From: Paenibacillus sp. J45TS6
GTDB taxonomy: Bacteria; Bacillota; Bacilli; Paenibacillales; Paenibacillaceae
Assembly (NCBI RefSeq): GCF_018403285.1
Contig: NZ_BOSJ01000001.1
Location: 1-64,000, forward strand
DNA: 64,000 nucleotides
Direction of reading: 5' to 3'
How positions within the stretch are numbered: the first letter of the stretch is position 1; each line of letters starts with the position of its first letter. The position numbers and the translations under genes were made by a program. A model generated the notes under the pieces. That model saw only the letters and a program-made list of their open reading frames with translations, was not told where the DNA came from and ran no database searches. Shown here one piece after another: positions 6,451 through 15,767 of this stretch.

Positions 6451-7702
6451 GTAAATTACGGTCTTTCATTGTTTGCAGTGCCATAAGAACGCCATATTTC
6501 ACATGGGAGTAAGTAAGACCGCCTTGCATATATCCTATGTAAGGTTCTCTGATCGGTGCATCTGCTGATAGTTCAAGGCTTCCACCTTGAATAAAAGTTC
6601 CTGCTGCCATGATTACTGGATGCTCATAACCCGGCATGTCCCAAGGCTCTGGTACCACATGACTATCAATTGCCGAAGCTTTCTGAATTCCTTGTACAAA
6701 AGCAATGAGATGGTCTGGGCCGTCAAAAGAAACAGCCTGAATGAGATCGGTTCGCATCTCATGCCATGCCGGTTTCGTGACAAAGCCAACCGCTTCAAAC
6801 ATTGCCGCAGCAAATATACTTCCCTTGATTGCTTGTCCAACAGTGGATGGAGCTAGATACAAACCTTGGTAAATCCCTCTTGTCGTCCCAAGCATGGCTC
6901 CAACTTCGCCGCCGATTCCTGGTGCCGTGAGCCGGTAAGCAGCAAGCTGAACATACTTTTCTTTTCCGCAAATATAGCCACCGGTTTCGGCAATACCACC
7001 GCCCGGATTTTTAATAAGAGAACCGGCAATTAGATCAGCGCCTACTTCTGTAGGTTCCTTCTCTTCCGTAAATTCTCCATAACAATTGTCCACAAAAACA
7101 ATGACATCTTCTTTTAACGCCTTCACTTTTTGAACCATCTCTTCGATCTGCGCCACCGTAAAAGATGATCTCCAGTCATATCCCCTGGAACGCTGAATAC
7201 CGATCACTTTTGTACGTTCACCTATGGCTGCTTCCACCGCACTCCAATCAATCAGACCCTCAGCAGTAAGTGCAGTCTCCTGATACGTAATTCCAAAATC
7301 ATGTAATGAACCTGTGCCATCCCCAGCTTTTCCTATGACTTTATGTAACGTATCATACGGTGTTCCTGTAATATATAGCAGTTCATCTCCTGGACGAAGC
7401 ACTCCATAAAGCGCTGTAGCAATAGTATGTGTCCCCGAGGCAAAATGCGGCCGCACTAATGCTGCTTCTGCCCCGAAAACTTCAGCATATACTTCATCCA
7501 GCACTTCACGACCGCGATCATTATAAGCATACCCAGTGGAACCTGCAAAATGATAATCACTTACTTGCTTCTTCTGAAAAGCTTCAATGACTTTCCACTG
7601 ATTCTTGTCGATGATCCGGTCGACTTCTCTGAGTCTACCTTCAATCTTCTCTTCAATCTCTTGCCCTAAGCGAACAATTTCTTCTGAAAAAACGGCCTTC
7701 AT
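6446..7702 (-). CDS. ynbB: YnbB, PLP-dependent methionine gamma-lyase-family protein
   Basis: This 418-residue fold-type I PLP enzyme belongs to the family labelled 'methionine gamma-lyase' or 'aluminium resistance' protein. Visible: STGYAYNDRGREVLDEVYAE near the N-terminus, the cofactor region FVDNCYGEF, and the likely Schiff-base Lys231 in GSLIKNPGGG. Its true substrate is not established in most organisms. It sits between hflX and glnR as in Bacillus subtilis. GAGGAGAG precedes the ATG. The GlnR operator overlaps its stop codon, so GlnR binding there might also affect transcription arriving from upstream. Confidence 0.9.
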   Translation of the reverse strand: MKAVFSEEIVRLGQEIEEKIEGRLREVDRIIDKNQWKVIEAFQKKQVSDYHFAGSTGYAYNDRGREVLDEVYAEVFGAEAALVRPHFASGTHTIATALYGVLRPGDELLYITGTPYDTLHKVIGKAGDGTGSLHDFGITYQETALTAEGLIDWSAVEAAIGERTKVIGIQRSRGYDWRSSFTVAQIEEMVQKVKALKEDVIVFVDNCYGEFTEEKEPTEVGADLIAGSLIKNPGGGIAETGGYICGKEKYVQLAAYRLTAPGIGGEVGAMLGTTRGIYQGLYLAPSTVGQAIKGSIFAAAMFEAVGFVTKPAWHEMRTDLIQAVSFDGPDHLIAFVQGIQKASAIDSHVVPEPWDMPGYEHPVIMAAGTFIQGGSLELSADAPIREPYIGYMQGGLTYSHVKYGVLMALQTMKDRNLL

Positions 7703-7789
7703 GTTCTTCTTCTCTCCTCATGCGTACAAATCTGACATGATATGCACTTTAGTTGTTATATCGTTATCCGGTAAAATCACGTCAAATGA

Positions 7790-9079
7790 TTAAACTTCAA
7801 TAAAATCTTTCAGCAAATATCCGTGCTTCTCATATTCCCCTTGCTGAACCTGTACTTCATATATAACATCACTTTCATCATATTCAGTATTAATTACATC
7901 ACCCACACGGTAAATAACAGAAGTAATATCTCCTCTTTCTGCAGGTATGCGGAACTTCACCGTATCTCCTGCCAGTTCCTCTTGAATCATCTCGCGAATG
8001 CTGAGTAAATCCGCTTCATCAAAGGCACTGATCTTCTTATACCCTTTACCTGATGGCAACATTTGAAGCTGTTCTGGTGTACATGCATCTTTTTTATTAA
8101 ATAGAACAATCTGCGGTTTATCCGCCGCTCCTAGCTCCTCAAGGATCTTGTGAACGACTTTCATCTGATCTTCTCTCATCTCGGATGATGCATCCACTAC
8201 ATGAAGAATAAGATCTGCTTCATTCACTTCTTCGAGAGTAGCGCGGAATGCAGCGACTAAATCATGCGGTAAATTTTGAATAAACCCAACCGTATCCGTT
8301 AGAACAATCTCCTTGCCGCTTGGAAGTTCCATCGTACGAGAAGTAGGATCTAGTGTTGCGAACAATTGATTCTCAATATACACATCCGCTGCCGTCAGTT
8401 GTTTGAGCAGGGTTGATTTTCCCGCGTTCGTATAACCAACAAGAGCAACCTGAATCACTCCGCTCTTTTTGCGGCGCTCTCTGTACAGTTTACGATGACG
8501 CGTCACTTCTTCCAGTTGACGTTTCAAATCGCTGATTCGATTACGAATATGTCTACGATCTGTTTCAAGCTTACTTTCCCCCGGTCCACGGGTACCGATT
8601 CCGCCGCCTAGACGTGATAAATTCTTGCCATGACCGGACAAGCGCGGAAGTAAATAAGAGTGCTGTGCGAGTTCAACTTGGATAATACCTTCTCTTGTAT
8701 TTGCCCTTTGAGCAAAAATATCAAGGATGAGCTGAGTACGGTCAATGATCTTGAGATCAAGGCTTGCTTCCAGGTTCCTTACTTGAGCACCCGAGAGATC
8801 CTGATCAAAAATAGCTGTAGTCGCCCCGAGCTCATCCGCAACGAGTCTAAGTTCTTCCACTTTTCCTTTTCCGATAAACCATTTGGTATCCGCTTTTTCC
8901 TTGTTCTGCGAAATTACGCTAAGTACTTCAACCCCTGCTGTCTCAGCCAGTTTAACAAGTTCCTCCAGAGAATACTCTGGATTAATCCCGCTTTTTTTTA
9001 CTTGATCTGTCACAAGACTAACCAAAATTGCTTTATCTTTAATATCCATATTTGTTTCGTGCGTGGAGTTTGCCATCAT
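7790..9079 (-). CDS. hflX: HflX GTPase, ribosome-associated
   Basis: This 429-residue GTPase of the Obg-HflX class binds the large ribosomal subunit and can rescue or split stalled ribosomes. The N-terminal HflX domain (about 15-205) carries the conserved GGGIGTRGPGES (158-169) and a coiled basic region RRHIRNRISDLKRQLE. The G domain follows: G1 GYTNAGKS (215-222), G3 DTVGFIQNLPHDLVAAF, G4 NKKD. A short C-terminal domain closes the protein. AAGGAG precedes the ATG. It follows spoVK by 49 bp, the same order as B. subtilis spoVK-ynbA. Confidence 0.95.
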   Translation of the reverse strand: MMANSTHETNMDIKDKAILVSLVTDQVKKSGINPEYSLEELVKLAETAGVEVLSVISQNKEKADTKWFIGKGKVEELRLVADELGATTAIFDQDLSGAQVRNLEASLDLKIIDRTQLILDIFAQRANTREGIIQVELAQHSYLLPRLSGHGKNLSRLGGGIGTRGPGESKLETDRRHIRNRISDLKRQLEEVTRHRKLYRERRKKSGVIQVALVGYTNAGKSTLLKQLTAADVYIENQLFATLDPTSRTMELPSGKEIVLTDTVGFIQNLPHDLVAAFRATLEEVNEADLILHVVDASSEMREDQMKVVHKILEELGAADKPQIVLFNKKDACTPEQLQMLPSGKGYKKISAFDEADLLSIREMIQEELAGDTVKFRIPAERGDITSVIYRVGDVINTEYDESDVIYEVQVQQGEYEKHGYLLKDFIEV

Positions 9080-9128
9080 GTTTGCTCCTTATTATTCATA
9101 TCGTTTGCTTGTATTATTGTCTTTTTAT

Positions 9129-10115
9129 TTATTTTGTCTCAAGTTTTAAATCCTCTGTTCGTATCGTCATCAGCTCAAGCTTTCCCGGGCTTCCCGACGA
9201 ATATTGATTTAGCAGCCGGACCGCCTGATGACGAATCGACTTTTCAATAATATTCCGAACATATCTTGCGTTACTGAATGCTTGAGAGGTATCATTCTTT
9301 TCTTCTAGCAAATGTTGTTTTAATTTGAGTATGGACTGCGGCATTAAAATATAATCCCGTTCTTTCGCCATAAGTTCTGATATTTGGATCAATTGATCAA
9401 GGGAGTAGTCAGGAAACTCAATCTGAATGGGAAAACGAGAAGGCAAACCAGGATTGGTTTGCATAAAAAAATCGATTTCCTCTGAGTATCCGGCCAGGAT
9501 GAGGATAAATTGATTTTTGTGATCTTCCATTGCCTTTACTAATGTATCAATTGCTTCTTTACCAAAATCTTTCTCTCCACCGCGAGCCAGACTATAGGCT
9601 TCATCAATAAATAAGATACCACCGAGCGATTTTTTCACGAGATCTCGCGTTTTTTGAGCTGTATGTCCAATATATTCACCCACAAGATCGGCCCGTTCTA
9701 CCTCAACCAAATGTCCTTTGGTGAGAACCCCCATCTTCTGAAATAGTTTCGCAACGATTCGCGCCACCGTTGTTTTACCTGTACCCGGATTTCCTTTAAA
9801 GACCATGTGGTAAACATGAGAGCCGCTCACAAGGCCAGCTTGGGTCCTCATCTGTGCAATTTGCAAAAACGCATAGATTTCGAACACAAAATCTTTTATA
9901 CTTTCAAGTCCCACAAGTTCGTCTAACTCTTTTTGAATATCCTGGTACATGGCGAATTGAGGATTATCCTTGATCTGAGCCTGCGTTGTATCCGCCTCTG
10001 CTGCTGGGCCGCCCTGTACACTATACAAATCTGTGTGATTACGAAGCACCACATTAATCTGCCGGGAAGGTCTACCTTCCTGACCCCCTCCAGCTGCCAT
10101 CGCTCTTCCATTCAT
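9129..10115 (-). CDS. spoVK: SpoVK, AAA+ ATPase of sporulation stage V
   Basis: This is a CbxX/CfxQ-type AAA+ ATPase of about 328 residues, needed for spore maturation in Bacillus. From the ATG at 10115 the Walker A is GNPGTGKT (108-115), Walker B LFIDEA (168-173), and an arginine finger region ends in NPGLPSRFPI. The N-terminal 50 residues are low-complexity and Gly/Ala/Gln-rich. A TTG directly upstream (10118) could also serve; GGTGAG fits the ATG better. It is the first gene of the run spoVK-hflX-ynbB. Its presence supports a spore-forming host. Confidence 0.93.
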   Translation of the reverse strand: MNGRAMAAGGGQEGRPSRQINVVLRNHTDLYSVQGGPAAEADTTQAQIKDNPQFAMYQDIQKELDELVGLESIKDFVFEIYAFLQIAQMRTQAGLVSGSHVYHMVFKGNPGTGKTTVARIVAKLFQKMGVLTKGHLVEVERADLVGEYIGHTAQKTRDLVKKSLGGILFIDEAYSLARGGEKDFGKEAIDTLVKAMEDHKNQFILILAGYSEEIDFFMQTNPGLPSRFPIQIEFPDYSLDQLIQISELMAKERDYILMPQSILKLKQHLLEEKNDTSQAFSNARYVRNIIEKSIRHQAVRLLNQYSSGSPGKLELMTIRTEDLKLETK

Positions 10116-10210
10116 CAAACGCTCACCTCTACTCTTCAGGGGCTTAACTTCCTCTACTTAAGGTATTCTAGCGAAGCGGATGTTATTAGAAGTTTTGCGA
10201 AAGTAGGTTG

Positions 10211-10867
10211 TTAGAAAGAGAGCACAATCTGATCCATCTTCCACTTCGAGTAAGCAAGCGTTTCTCTTATTTGGCTAGGCCAAAATGGCATGACGACGGA
10301 TTCAGCTAGTGAAATCATTGGTTTATCATAATCAAGGAATGCAGCAATTTCAAGCGATCTCATACCATGAAAATCATGAGTAATAATTACCGAAGAACGG
10401 AGGCCATGTTCATTCATGATACGTTTGCTGTATAGTAAATTTTCGTAAGTACTCGTAGCTTCATTCTCTAAAAGAATATATTTAGGATCTACTCCCAGCC
10501 GAACAAGGTACTGCTGCATCCCTTCAGCTTCCGTGTATCTATGCTCAGAACTATCAAGCCCTCCGCTCACGATGAAATAAGTAAAAGTCCCTTTTTCATA
10601 TAACATCAGCGCATGGTCCAATCGTTCCTGTAAACCAGGACTCGGTACATCTCCCCAAAGCGAGGCTCCAAGTACAATTCCGACATCTACCTTTTGTCCG
10701 CTTATATTTGATTCGCTTGGCGTAAGAATTCTCCACTGGGTATACCCGATCCAAAGTATAAAGAGAACAGCCAACAAGAGGATTATCTTAAAAAATCGCT
10801 TTCTAGCTTTCGTGGCGTAGATAACATCTTTTATTCTTTGTCTCTTTCTTATCTTCTCTATCTTCAT
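10211..10867 (-). CDS. YdcF/SanA-like DUF218 membrane protein
   Basis: This 218-residue protein has a basic N-terminus (RKRQRIK), one transmembrane helix (about 26-43, IILLLAVLFILWIGYTQW), and an extracytoplasmic DUF218 domain. The domain is marked by GIVLGASLWGDVPSPGLQERL, a YFIVSGG strand, and NLLYSKRIMNEHG followed by ITHDFHGMRS. Relatives (SanA, YdcF, ElyC) act in envelope integrity, some on lipid carriers; the reaction is unclear. It begins three bases after the DUF402 gene stop, whose end supplies its AAGGAG site, so the two are coupled. Confidence 0.85.
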   Translation of the reverse strand: MKIEKIRKRQRIKDVIYATKARKRFFKIILLLAVLFILWIGYTQWRILTPSESNISGQKVDVGIVLGASLWGDVPSPGLQERLDHALMLYEKGTFTYFIVSGGLDSSEHRYTEAEGMQQYLVRLGVDPKYILLENEATSTYENLLYSKRIMNEHGLRSSVIITHDFHGMRSLEIAAFLDYDKPMISLAESVVMPFWPSQIRETLAYSKWKMDQIVLSF

Positions 10868-10869
10868 GT

Positions 10870-11421
10870 CTACTCCTTAAAGTCACCATTTTCAAATAAA
10901 TTCGCCCGATCTTCCAGGGACATTTTGAAATAAGGAAAGGAATGAGCATCGATCGTCTGAAGAAGATACTGAGCCGTTCTCGTTGATAATTCATAATCTG
11001 CTGTTGTGATGTGGCCTTTCTCCAGTGCATCATCCAGTTCATCTTCGTCCAGCAAAAATATTTCTCCATCTTTGAGGACAATCACATCGAGATATAAATC
11101 ATCAAACCAAGGTACTCCTTGATCCGTAATCCCCTGATTACGACATGTATCAATGTACCATTCAACAATTTGATCCTCATCATCAAACATAGCTGTCACA
11201 ACATAATGTTCGTCTTTGGGAAAATACTGAAGCCAAGAGTAGCCTTTATCTGCAGTACAAAACGTGTATCCACCATAAGTCTTCCACAGCGGTTCCTTCA
11301 AATCATGAATCGTATAAAGGGATAAATATCCTGTGAATTCTTCGCTCTCCACATATCGGCAAGCAAATTGCCGATTGGTAATTCTTCGCCAATTGGCTCG
11401 ATCTCCGAATTTTCTTTTCAT
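10870..11421 (-). CDS. DUF402 protein (YgaC/NtdP-like)
   Basis: This soluble protein of about 183 residues belongs to the DUF402 family. The characteristic core is visible: the YADKGYSW-like stretch CTADKGYSWLQYFPKDEHY, EWYIDTCRNQG, PWFDDLYLDVIVLKDG, and LLDEDELDDALEKGHI. Some members are nucleoside tri/diphosphate phosphatases with metal-binding acidic residues (family knowledge). I start it at 11421 because AGAGGG lies six bases from that ATG; an ATG two codons earlier touches the ribosome site. It is coupled to the YdcF-like gene. Confidence 0.85.
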   Translation of the reverse strand: MKRKFGDRANWRRITNRQFACRYVESEEFTGYLSLYTIHDLKEPLWKTYGGYTFCTADKGYSWLQYFPKDEHYVVTAMFDDEDQIVEWYIDTCRNQGITDQGVPWFDDLYLDVIVLKDGEIFLLDEDELDDALEKGHITTADYELSTRTAQYLLQTIDAHSFPYFKMSLEDRANLFENGDFKE

Positions 11422-11611
11422 CCTCATCCCTCTTCATTCATTACTCACATCCATAGTAGGATGCCTTTCATTATGGATAAAGTGATCCCTTCACTACATC
11501 CAAGTTCTTAATTCATATAATTTCATATCTCAATCAAGAACGATCTACAAGGTATTTACAGCTTACCATATTTAAGATATACACTCAAAGTCGCTTCCCA
11601 TAGAACAGAAA

Positions 11612-11643
11612 GAAGCCAGCAGGTGTCATCACCTGCTGGCTTC
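11612..11643 (-). terminator. Terminator after PBP1A gene
   Basis: A perfect 14-bp GC-rich stem GAAGCCAGCAGGTG / CACCTGCTGGCTTC with a 4-base loop lies 22 bp after the PBP gene stop. T-rich flanks on both sides would let it work in either direction. Confidence 0.9.
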
Positions 11644-11664
11644 TTTTGAATTAAAATGATTTAT

Positions 11665-14352
11665 TTAGGGTGTAGTTCCATCTTGTTTATTTGTATCGGC
11701 TTGAGGAGTGGTAGCTCCATTAGTAGAAGGAGGGGTTTCACTAGCAGGAGGAACCGTTTCCTCTGGAGTGGTAGTTTCATTTCCCCCACCAGATTCGCTG
11801 TTATCACCACGATCAGGGGTTTCCGTTTCTCCGCCGCCACTTTCATTTCCTGCATTATTTCCATCACTATTGCCGTTGGCGTTACCGTTACCGGTGCTGC
11901 TGCCATTCCCGCTACCATTACCATTACCATTTCCTTCATTAGTTCCATTACCCGTGCCATTTCCATTACCATTTCCGTTATTTTCACCATTATCATTACC
12001 ATTCTGGTTTTCGCCAGTGTTTTCATCTTCCTCATCAGGAATGGTTTCTGGCTGCTCTGGCTCTTCTGGTATTACCTCTTCTGCTTCAATGAAGAGAGTA
12101 ACTGTATTCGACGGAGCTGAGTCTTCTCCGTTCACTGGGTTAATGGCTGTTACATAGTACTCATAAGTGAGCCCCGGTAATGCTCCCGTATCGGTTGCAC
12201 TTGTTTCTGAGATTCCATCCTGGATCCGGGTAAATGAACCTTCTGAAGATTCTTTACGATACACGCGGTACTTCTCACCCTCTGCCGATGAACCTTTCCA
12301 GCTAAGAGATACCGCTTTTTGGTTAACATCATACGAAGCACTCAGACCGCTGACGGATACATCTACTTCCGGTTCTTCTACCGGTGGAGCCACTGGAGTG
12401 TCAGGAATTTCATTCTTTGGTGTAAAGAATTCTTTCCGTTCTACCCCTTCCAGTGCCTTTTCCATAACTGTACTGAAGAAGGTAGCAGCAAGTTTACTGC
12501 TGTTTTTCAGCATGTGTTCTGAGTCTGGTTCGTCATACCCCATCCATACGGCTGCCGTATATTCCGGTGTATAACCAACAAACCATACATCACGGTTTGC
12601 ACTGTTTCCAGAAATACCGCTTTGGGTCGTACCTGTCTTACCAGCAACTGGACGGCTCAGTCTAGCACTTGTACCTGTCCCACTGTTTACTACTTCTTGC
12701 ATCATTTCAGTCATCTGATAAGCTGTTTCTTCGCTCATCACTTGTTCTTTATCATCTTTATGCTCATAGATTGTTTTGCCATCACTATTTACGATCTTCG
12801 TAATTGCATAACCTTCCTGGTATTGACCGCGATTGGCAAATGCGCTGTAGGCTGCAGCCATTTCCAGTGTATTCGTCCCTTTATTCAGACCGCCGAGCGC
12901 CATCGAAAGGTTACGATCATCTTCGGTCATCGTAATACCAAGTTTTTTAGCAAAGTCGTAACCTGTACCTACACCAATTTGGTTAAGCAACCAAACTGCA
13001 GGGATATTCTCTGATTTTGTAATCGCATCTGCCATTCCAATGGTGCTGGAGTATCCGTGCAAGTTCTTCGGACAGTAATTACCAAAACATTGCTGTTCAT
13101 TACTCAAACTAGAGTTTTTCGTAAATTTCCCTGTCTCAAGGGCTGGTGCATAAGATGCAATCGGTTTAAATGCCGATCCCGGCTGACGATAACTGCTAGT
13201 TGCTCGGTTGAAGCCTTGACGCTGATAATCGCGTCCTCCTTGAAGAGCAACGATACTTCCTGTCTCATGATCCATAATAACCATAGATCCTTGAACTTTC
13301 TCATCATCAGGACTATCTTCAAACAGATCATCGTTTTTGAAAGCTTCTTCGACCGCTTCCTGAGCCTGCGTACTCATCGCTGTATAAATCTGATATCCGC
13401 CAATATTCAAATCATCGGTAGTTTTGCCTGTTACCTCTTCGGCTTCTTTCAGAACATAGTCGACATACGAATCATATTTACGTTCTTCTTTTGGTCTTTC
13501 GTATGTGTACTCAACTTCCTTCGCTTCTTCCATCTCTTCCTTCGAGATATATCCTTGTTCATACATCAGATCAAGAACTACACCCCGGCGTGCTTTGGAA
13601 TCGATTGGGTTTCCTGAAGGATTATAAGCAGACGGCCCTTTTGGAATAGCAGCCAGTGTCGCGATTTCCCATAGTTCCAGTTTCTCTAGATCATCTTTAC
13701 CAAAATAAAACTGCGAAGCTGCTTTAATTCCATACTCCTGATATCCAAACCACACACGATTCAAATACATGGTAAGGATCTCATCTTTGGTATACTTCCG
13801 CTCAATCGCGAGAGCAATAGACACTTCTGTAGCTTTACGGAAGAACGTTTTATCCCGAGTTAAGAATACGTTCTTCGCTAACTGCTGGGAAATTGTACTG
13901 CCCCCTTCAACTAATGAACGCGCCATAACGTCTTTTACCGCCGCACGGGCAATGGACCATAGATCTACACCATTATGTTCATAAAATCTGCGGTCCTCTG
14001 TAGCGACAAATGCATCTTTTACGAGCTGAGGAATTTCATCTTCTTTAGCTGGTTCCCAGTTTTCTATCGAAAGCTCACTAATCTCATTTCCTTCTGAGTC
14101 ATATACTTTCGATGTTTCGTTCACAGTCATCTTATCTAGGTTTGCAGTTAAAATGCGTTCTCCACTAACCATGATGAACAAGTACCCAGCCAGTGCAATG
14201 AATATGGCAAAAGCTGCGGTGAAAAATAAAGTCCAACCTACGCGTTTACGTGTAAATTTCTTCTTCTTAGATCCGGCTTTCTTATCGCTTGGTTTCTTTT
14301 TATTATTCTTATTGTTGCGATTGCCGGATCTGGACAGTGTATCGTTTGACAT
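11665..14352 (-). CDS. Class A penicillin-binding protein (PBP1A) with FN3 domain and Asn/Gly-rich tail
   Basis: This 895-residue bifunctional enzyme polymerises and cross-links peptidoglycan. Order: a basic cytoplasmic N-terminus, TM helix (about 41-62), GT51 transglycosylase with catalytic Glu119 (EDRRFYEHNGVD), penicillin-binding domain with nucleophile Ser393 (SAFK), SEN (447-449) and KTGT (572-575), a fibronectin type III domain (about 664-755), an acidic Pro/Glu linker, and a low-complexity tail (about 780-895) of Asn-Gly repeats and Thr/Pro. I start it at 14352 because GGGAGGT precedes that ATG; the frame is open 13 codons further upstream without a site. The tail is encoded by imperfect 6-bp repeats and is probably variable. 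Confidence 0.95.
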   Translation of the reverse strand: MSNDTLSRSGNRNNKNNKKKPSDKKAGSKKKKFTRKRVGWTLFFTAAFAIFIALAGYLFIMVSGERILTANLDKMTVNETSKVYDSEGNEISELSIENWEPAKEDEIPQLVKDAFVATEDRRFYEHNGVDLWSIARAAVKDVMARSLVEGGSTISQQLAKNVFLTRDKTFFRKATEVSIALAIERKYTKDEILTMYLNRVWFGYQEYGIKAASQFYFGKDDLEKLELWEIATLAAIPKGPSAYNPSGNPIDSKARRGVVLDLMYEQGYISKEEMEEAKEVEYTYERPKEERKYDSYVDYVLKEAEEVTGKTTDDLNIGGYQIYTAMSTQAQEAVEEAFKNDDLFEDSPDDEKVQGSMVIMDHETGSIVALQGGRDYQRQGFNRATSSYRQPGSAFKPIASYAPALETGKFTKNSSLSNEQQCFGNYCPKNLHGYSSTIGMADAITKSENIPAVWLLNQIGVGTGYDFAKKLGITMTEDDRNLSMALGGLNKGTNTLEMAAAYSAFANRGQYQEGYAITKIVNSDGKTIYEHKDDKEQVMSEETAYQMTEMMQEVVNSGTGTSARLSRPVAGKTGTTQSGISGNSANRDVWFVGYTPEYTAAVWMGYDEPDSEHMLKNSSKLAATFFSTVMEKALEGVERKEFFTPKNEIPDTPVAPPVEEPEVDVSVSGLSASYDVNQKAVSLSWKGSSAEGEKYRVYRKESSEGSFTRIQDGISETSATDTGALPGLTYEYYVTAINPVNGEDSAPSNTVTLFIEAEEVIPEEPEQPETIPDEEDENTGENQNGNDNGENNGNGNGNGTGNGTNEGNGNGNGSGNGSSTGNGNANGNSDGNNAGNESGGGETETPDRGDNSESGGGNETTTPEETVPPASETPPSTNGATTPQADTNKQDGTTP
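11833..12015 (-). repeat. Low-complexity hexanucleotide-like repeats encoding Asn-Gly tail
   Basis: This part of the PBP1A gene is built of near-tandem six-base units (GGTAAT/GGAAAT/GGCAAC types) that encode alternating Asn and Gly. Because the unit is a multiple of three, slippage would lengthen or shorten the tail without breaking the frame. Confidence 0.8.
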
Positions 14353-14447
14353 GATACCTCCCTGACTCCTTTTTCGGTACGCATAATGCATGCTACCTTA
14401 TGTCTTTTTCTTTAGTATTTGTAGAAACATGGAAAAATACCGCAGGA

Positions 14448-14476
14448 AGTAAAAGAACAACCTTTACAGGTTGCTC
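14448..14476 (-). terminator. Possible hfq terminator
   Basis: The minus-strand stem AGCAACCT / AGGTTGTT around GTAA is followed by CTTTTAC. It is a modest hairpin about 50 bp after the hfq stop, before the PBP1A gene. Confidence 0.5.
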
Positions 14477-14527
14477 CGCCAATTCCTTATCACTATTAAC
14501 GATTTCATTTTAAGAAAGTTTCATGCT

Positions 14528-14767
14528 TTATTCTTCATTGTTTCCATTTTGCATCAGTGAAATGTTGCGCTGAGGTGTAAATGTGGATATGGCATGCTTA
14601 TAGATCATTTGTTGGCGTCCGTCACTATCGACAACTATCGTATAATTATCAAATGCCTTTACCGTACCTCGAATTTGAAAACCGTTGACTAGAAATATGG
14701 TTGCTGGAATATTTTCTTTCCGCATTTGATTCAAGAACGTATCCTGGATGTTGATGGACTTGGTCAT
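14528..14767 (-). CDS. hfq: Hfq RNA chaperone
   Basis: This 79-residue Sm-like protein forms a hexameric ring that binds small RNAs. Sm1 ([19 protein letters not shown]) and Sm2 ([10 protein letters not shown]) are both intact; Sm2 has the usual YKHA in place of the YKH of proteobacteria. The N-terminus [22 protein letters not shown] is typical. GGGGGT precedes the ATG. It follows miaA by 46 bp, the conserved miaA-hfq order, and is probably co-transcribed with it. Confidence 0.97.
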   Translation of the reverse strand: MTKSINIQDTFLNQMRKENIPATIFLVNGFQIRGTVKAFDNYTIVVDSDGRQQMIYKHAISTFTPQRNISLMQNGNNEE

Positions 14768-14813
14768 TTAGCCGTACCCCCAATAATTCTATTAGATTGT
14801 TTTGAAGATGATG

Positions 14814-15767
14814 TTACTTCAAATTCAGCTTTTCAGCTATTATATCACGTATCATAGCGAAACTCGTAGAAAAATTTGCAGTATCCGTCATATCCACCCA
14901 ATGAATATCTTTCATATGTCTGAACCAGGATAGCTGTCGTTTGGCGAAGCGACGCGTATCTCTCTTCAGTTCACTTACTGCGGTTTCTAGCGGAACTTCT
15001 CCTCGAAGATAAGAAGCTATCTCTTTGTATCCGAGACCTTGCATAGAAATGCAGCCTGGTCCCACACCATGGTCTAGCAGCGCAGCTACTTCCTGTACTA
15101 AACCTTCTTCCATCATTTCATCAATACGGTCTTCAATACGTTTATATAGCATTTGTCTATCCATTGTCAAACCGACGATACATAGATCATACGGAGATTC
15201 CTTTTTTTGTGCTGCAAGCTGATCGGATTGTCTCATGCCTGTCATATGATAAATTTCAAGCGATCTAATCACACGTCTAACATCATTAGGGTGTAATCTT
15301 TCGGCACTCGGCGGATCAATTTCTCTTAATTTTTCATGGAGTTTCTCAGGTCCGTGTACATCCGCATAATCAAATTGTTCCTTACGGAATTCTTCATCAG
15401 AGCCCACTTCCGAGAATTGAAAATTATAACAGACGGATTCCACATAAAGTCCTGTGCCTCCTACGATAAAAGGCAACTTTCCTCTCGCATGAATATCTTC
15501 GATCAAGTGACGGCAGTTCTCTTGAAATTCTGCTACCGAATAAGGATAGTCAGGCTCATGAATATCAATGAGATGATGGGGAATTCCATTCATTTCTTCT
15601 GGTTTAATCTTCGCTGTTCCGATATCCATCTGCCGATATACCTGCATAGAATCACCTGAAATGATCTCGGCATTAAATGTTTTGGCCAGTTCTATACTCA
15701 TTTTTGTCTTTCCCACCGCTGTAGGGCCTACAAGGACAAGCAGCTTGGGCTTATTGCTCATTGTCAA
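14814..15767 (-). CDS. miaA: MiaA, tRNA dimethylallyltransferase
   Basis: MiaA adds a dimethylallyl group to A37 of tRNAs that read UNN codons, the first step to ms2i6A. The P-loop GPTAVGKT and the substrate-binding SGDSMQVYRQMDIGTAKI are visible, as are the PHHLID motif, the FIVGGTGLY stretch and the C-terminal RRFAKRQLSWFR. About 317 residues is the normal size. Two starts are possible: TTG at 15767, with GGAG nine bases away, or ATG at 15761, which fits homologues (MSNKPK...) but is farther from the site. The 5' end overlaps the RsmJ-like gene by 11-17 bases. Confidence 0.95.
   Translation of the reverse strand: MTMSNKPKLLVLVGPTAVGKTKMSIELAKTFNAEIISGDSMQVYRQMDIGTAKIKPEEMNGIPHHLIDIHEPDYPYSVAEFQENCRHLIEDIHARGKLPFIVGGTGLYVESVCYNFQFSEVGSDEEFRKEQFDYADVHGPEKLHEKLREIDPPSAERLHPNDVRRVIRSLEIYHMTGMRQSDQLAAQKKESPYDLCIVGLTMDRQMLYKRIEDRIDEMMEEGLVQEVAALLDHGVGPGCISMQGLGYKEIASYLRGEVPLETAVSELKRDTRRFAKRQLSWFRHMKDIHWVDMTDTANFSTSFAMIRDIIAEKLNLK

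Noticed and set aside
11870-12010. CRISPR-like short repeats
   Set aside because: The repeat unit is six bases inside a coding frame and there are no spacers.
11656-12157. Long open frames antisense to the PBP1A tail
   Set aside because: They mirror the Asn-Gly repeat composition of the gene on the minus strand, with Ile/Thr- or Pro/Leu-rich nonsense products and no ribosome sites.
13057-13617. 186-codon frame opposite the PBP1A gene
   Set aside because: It is antisense to the conserved transpeptidase region, is Phe/Ile/Arg-rich and has no start signal.
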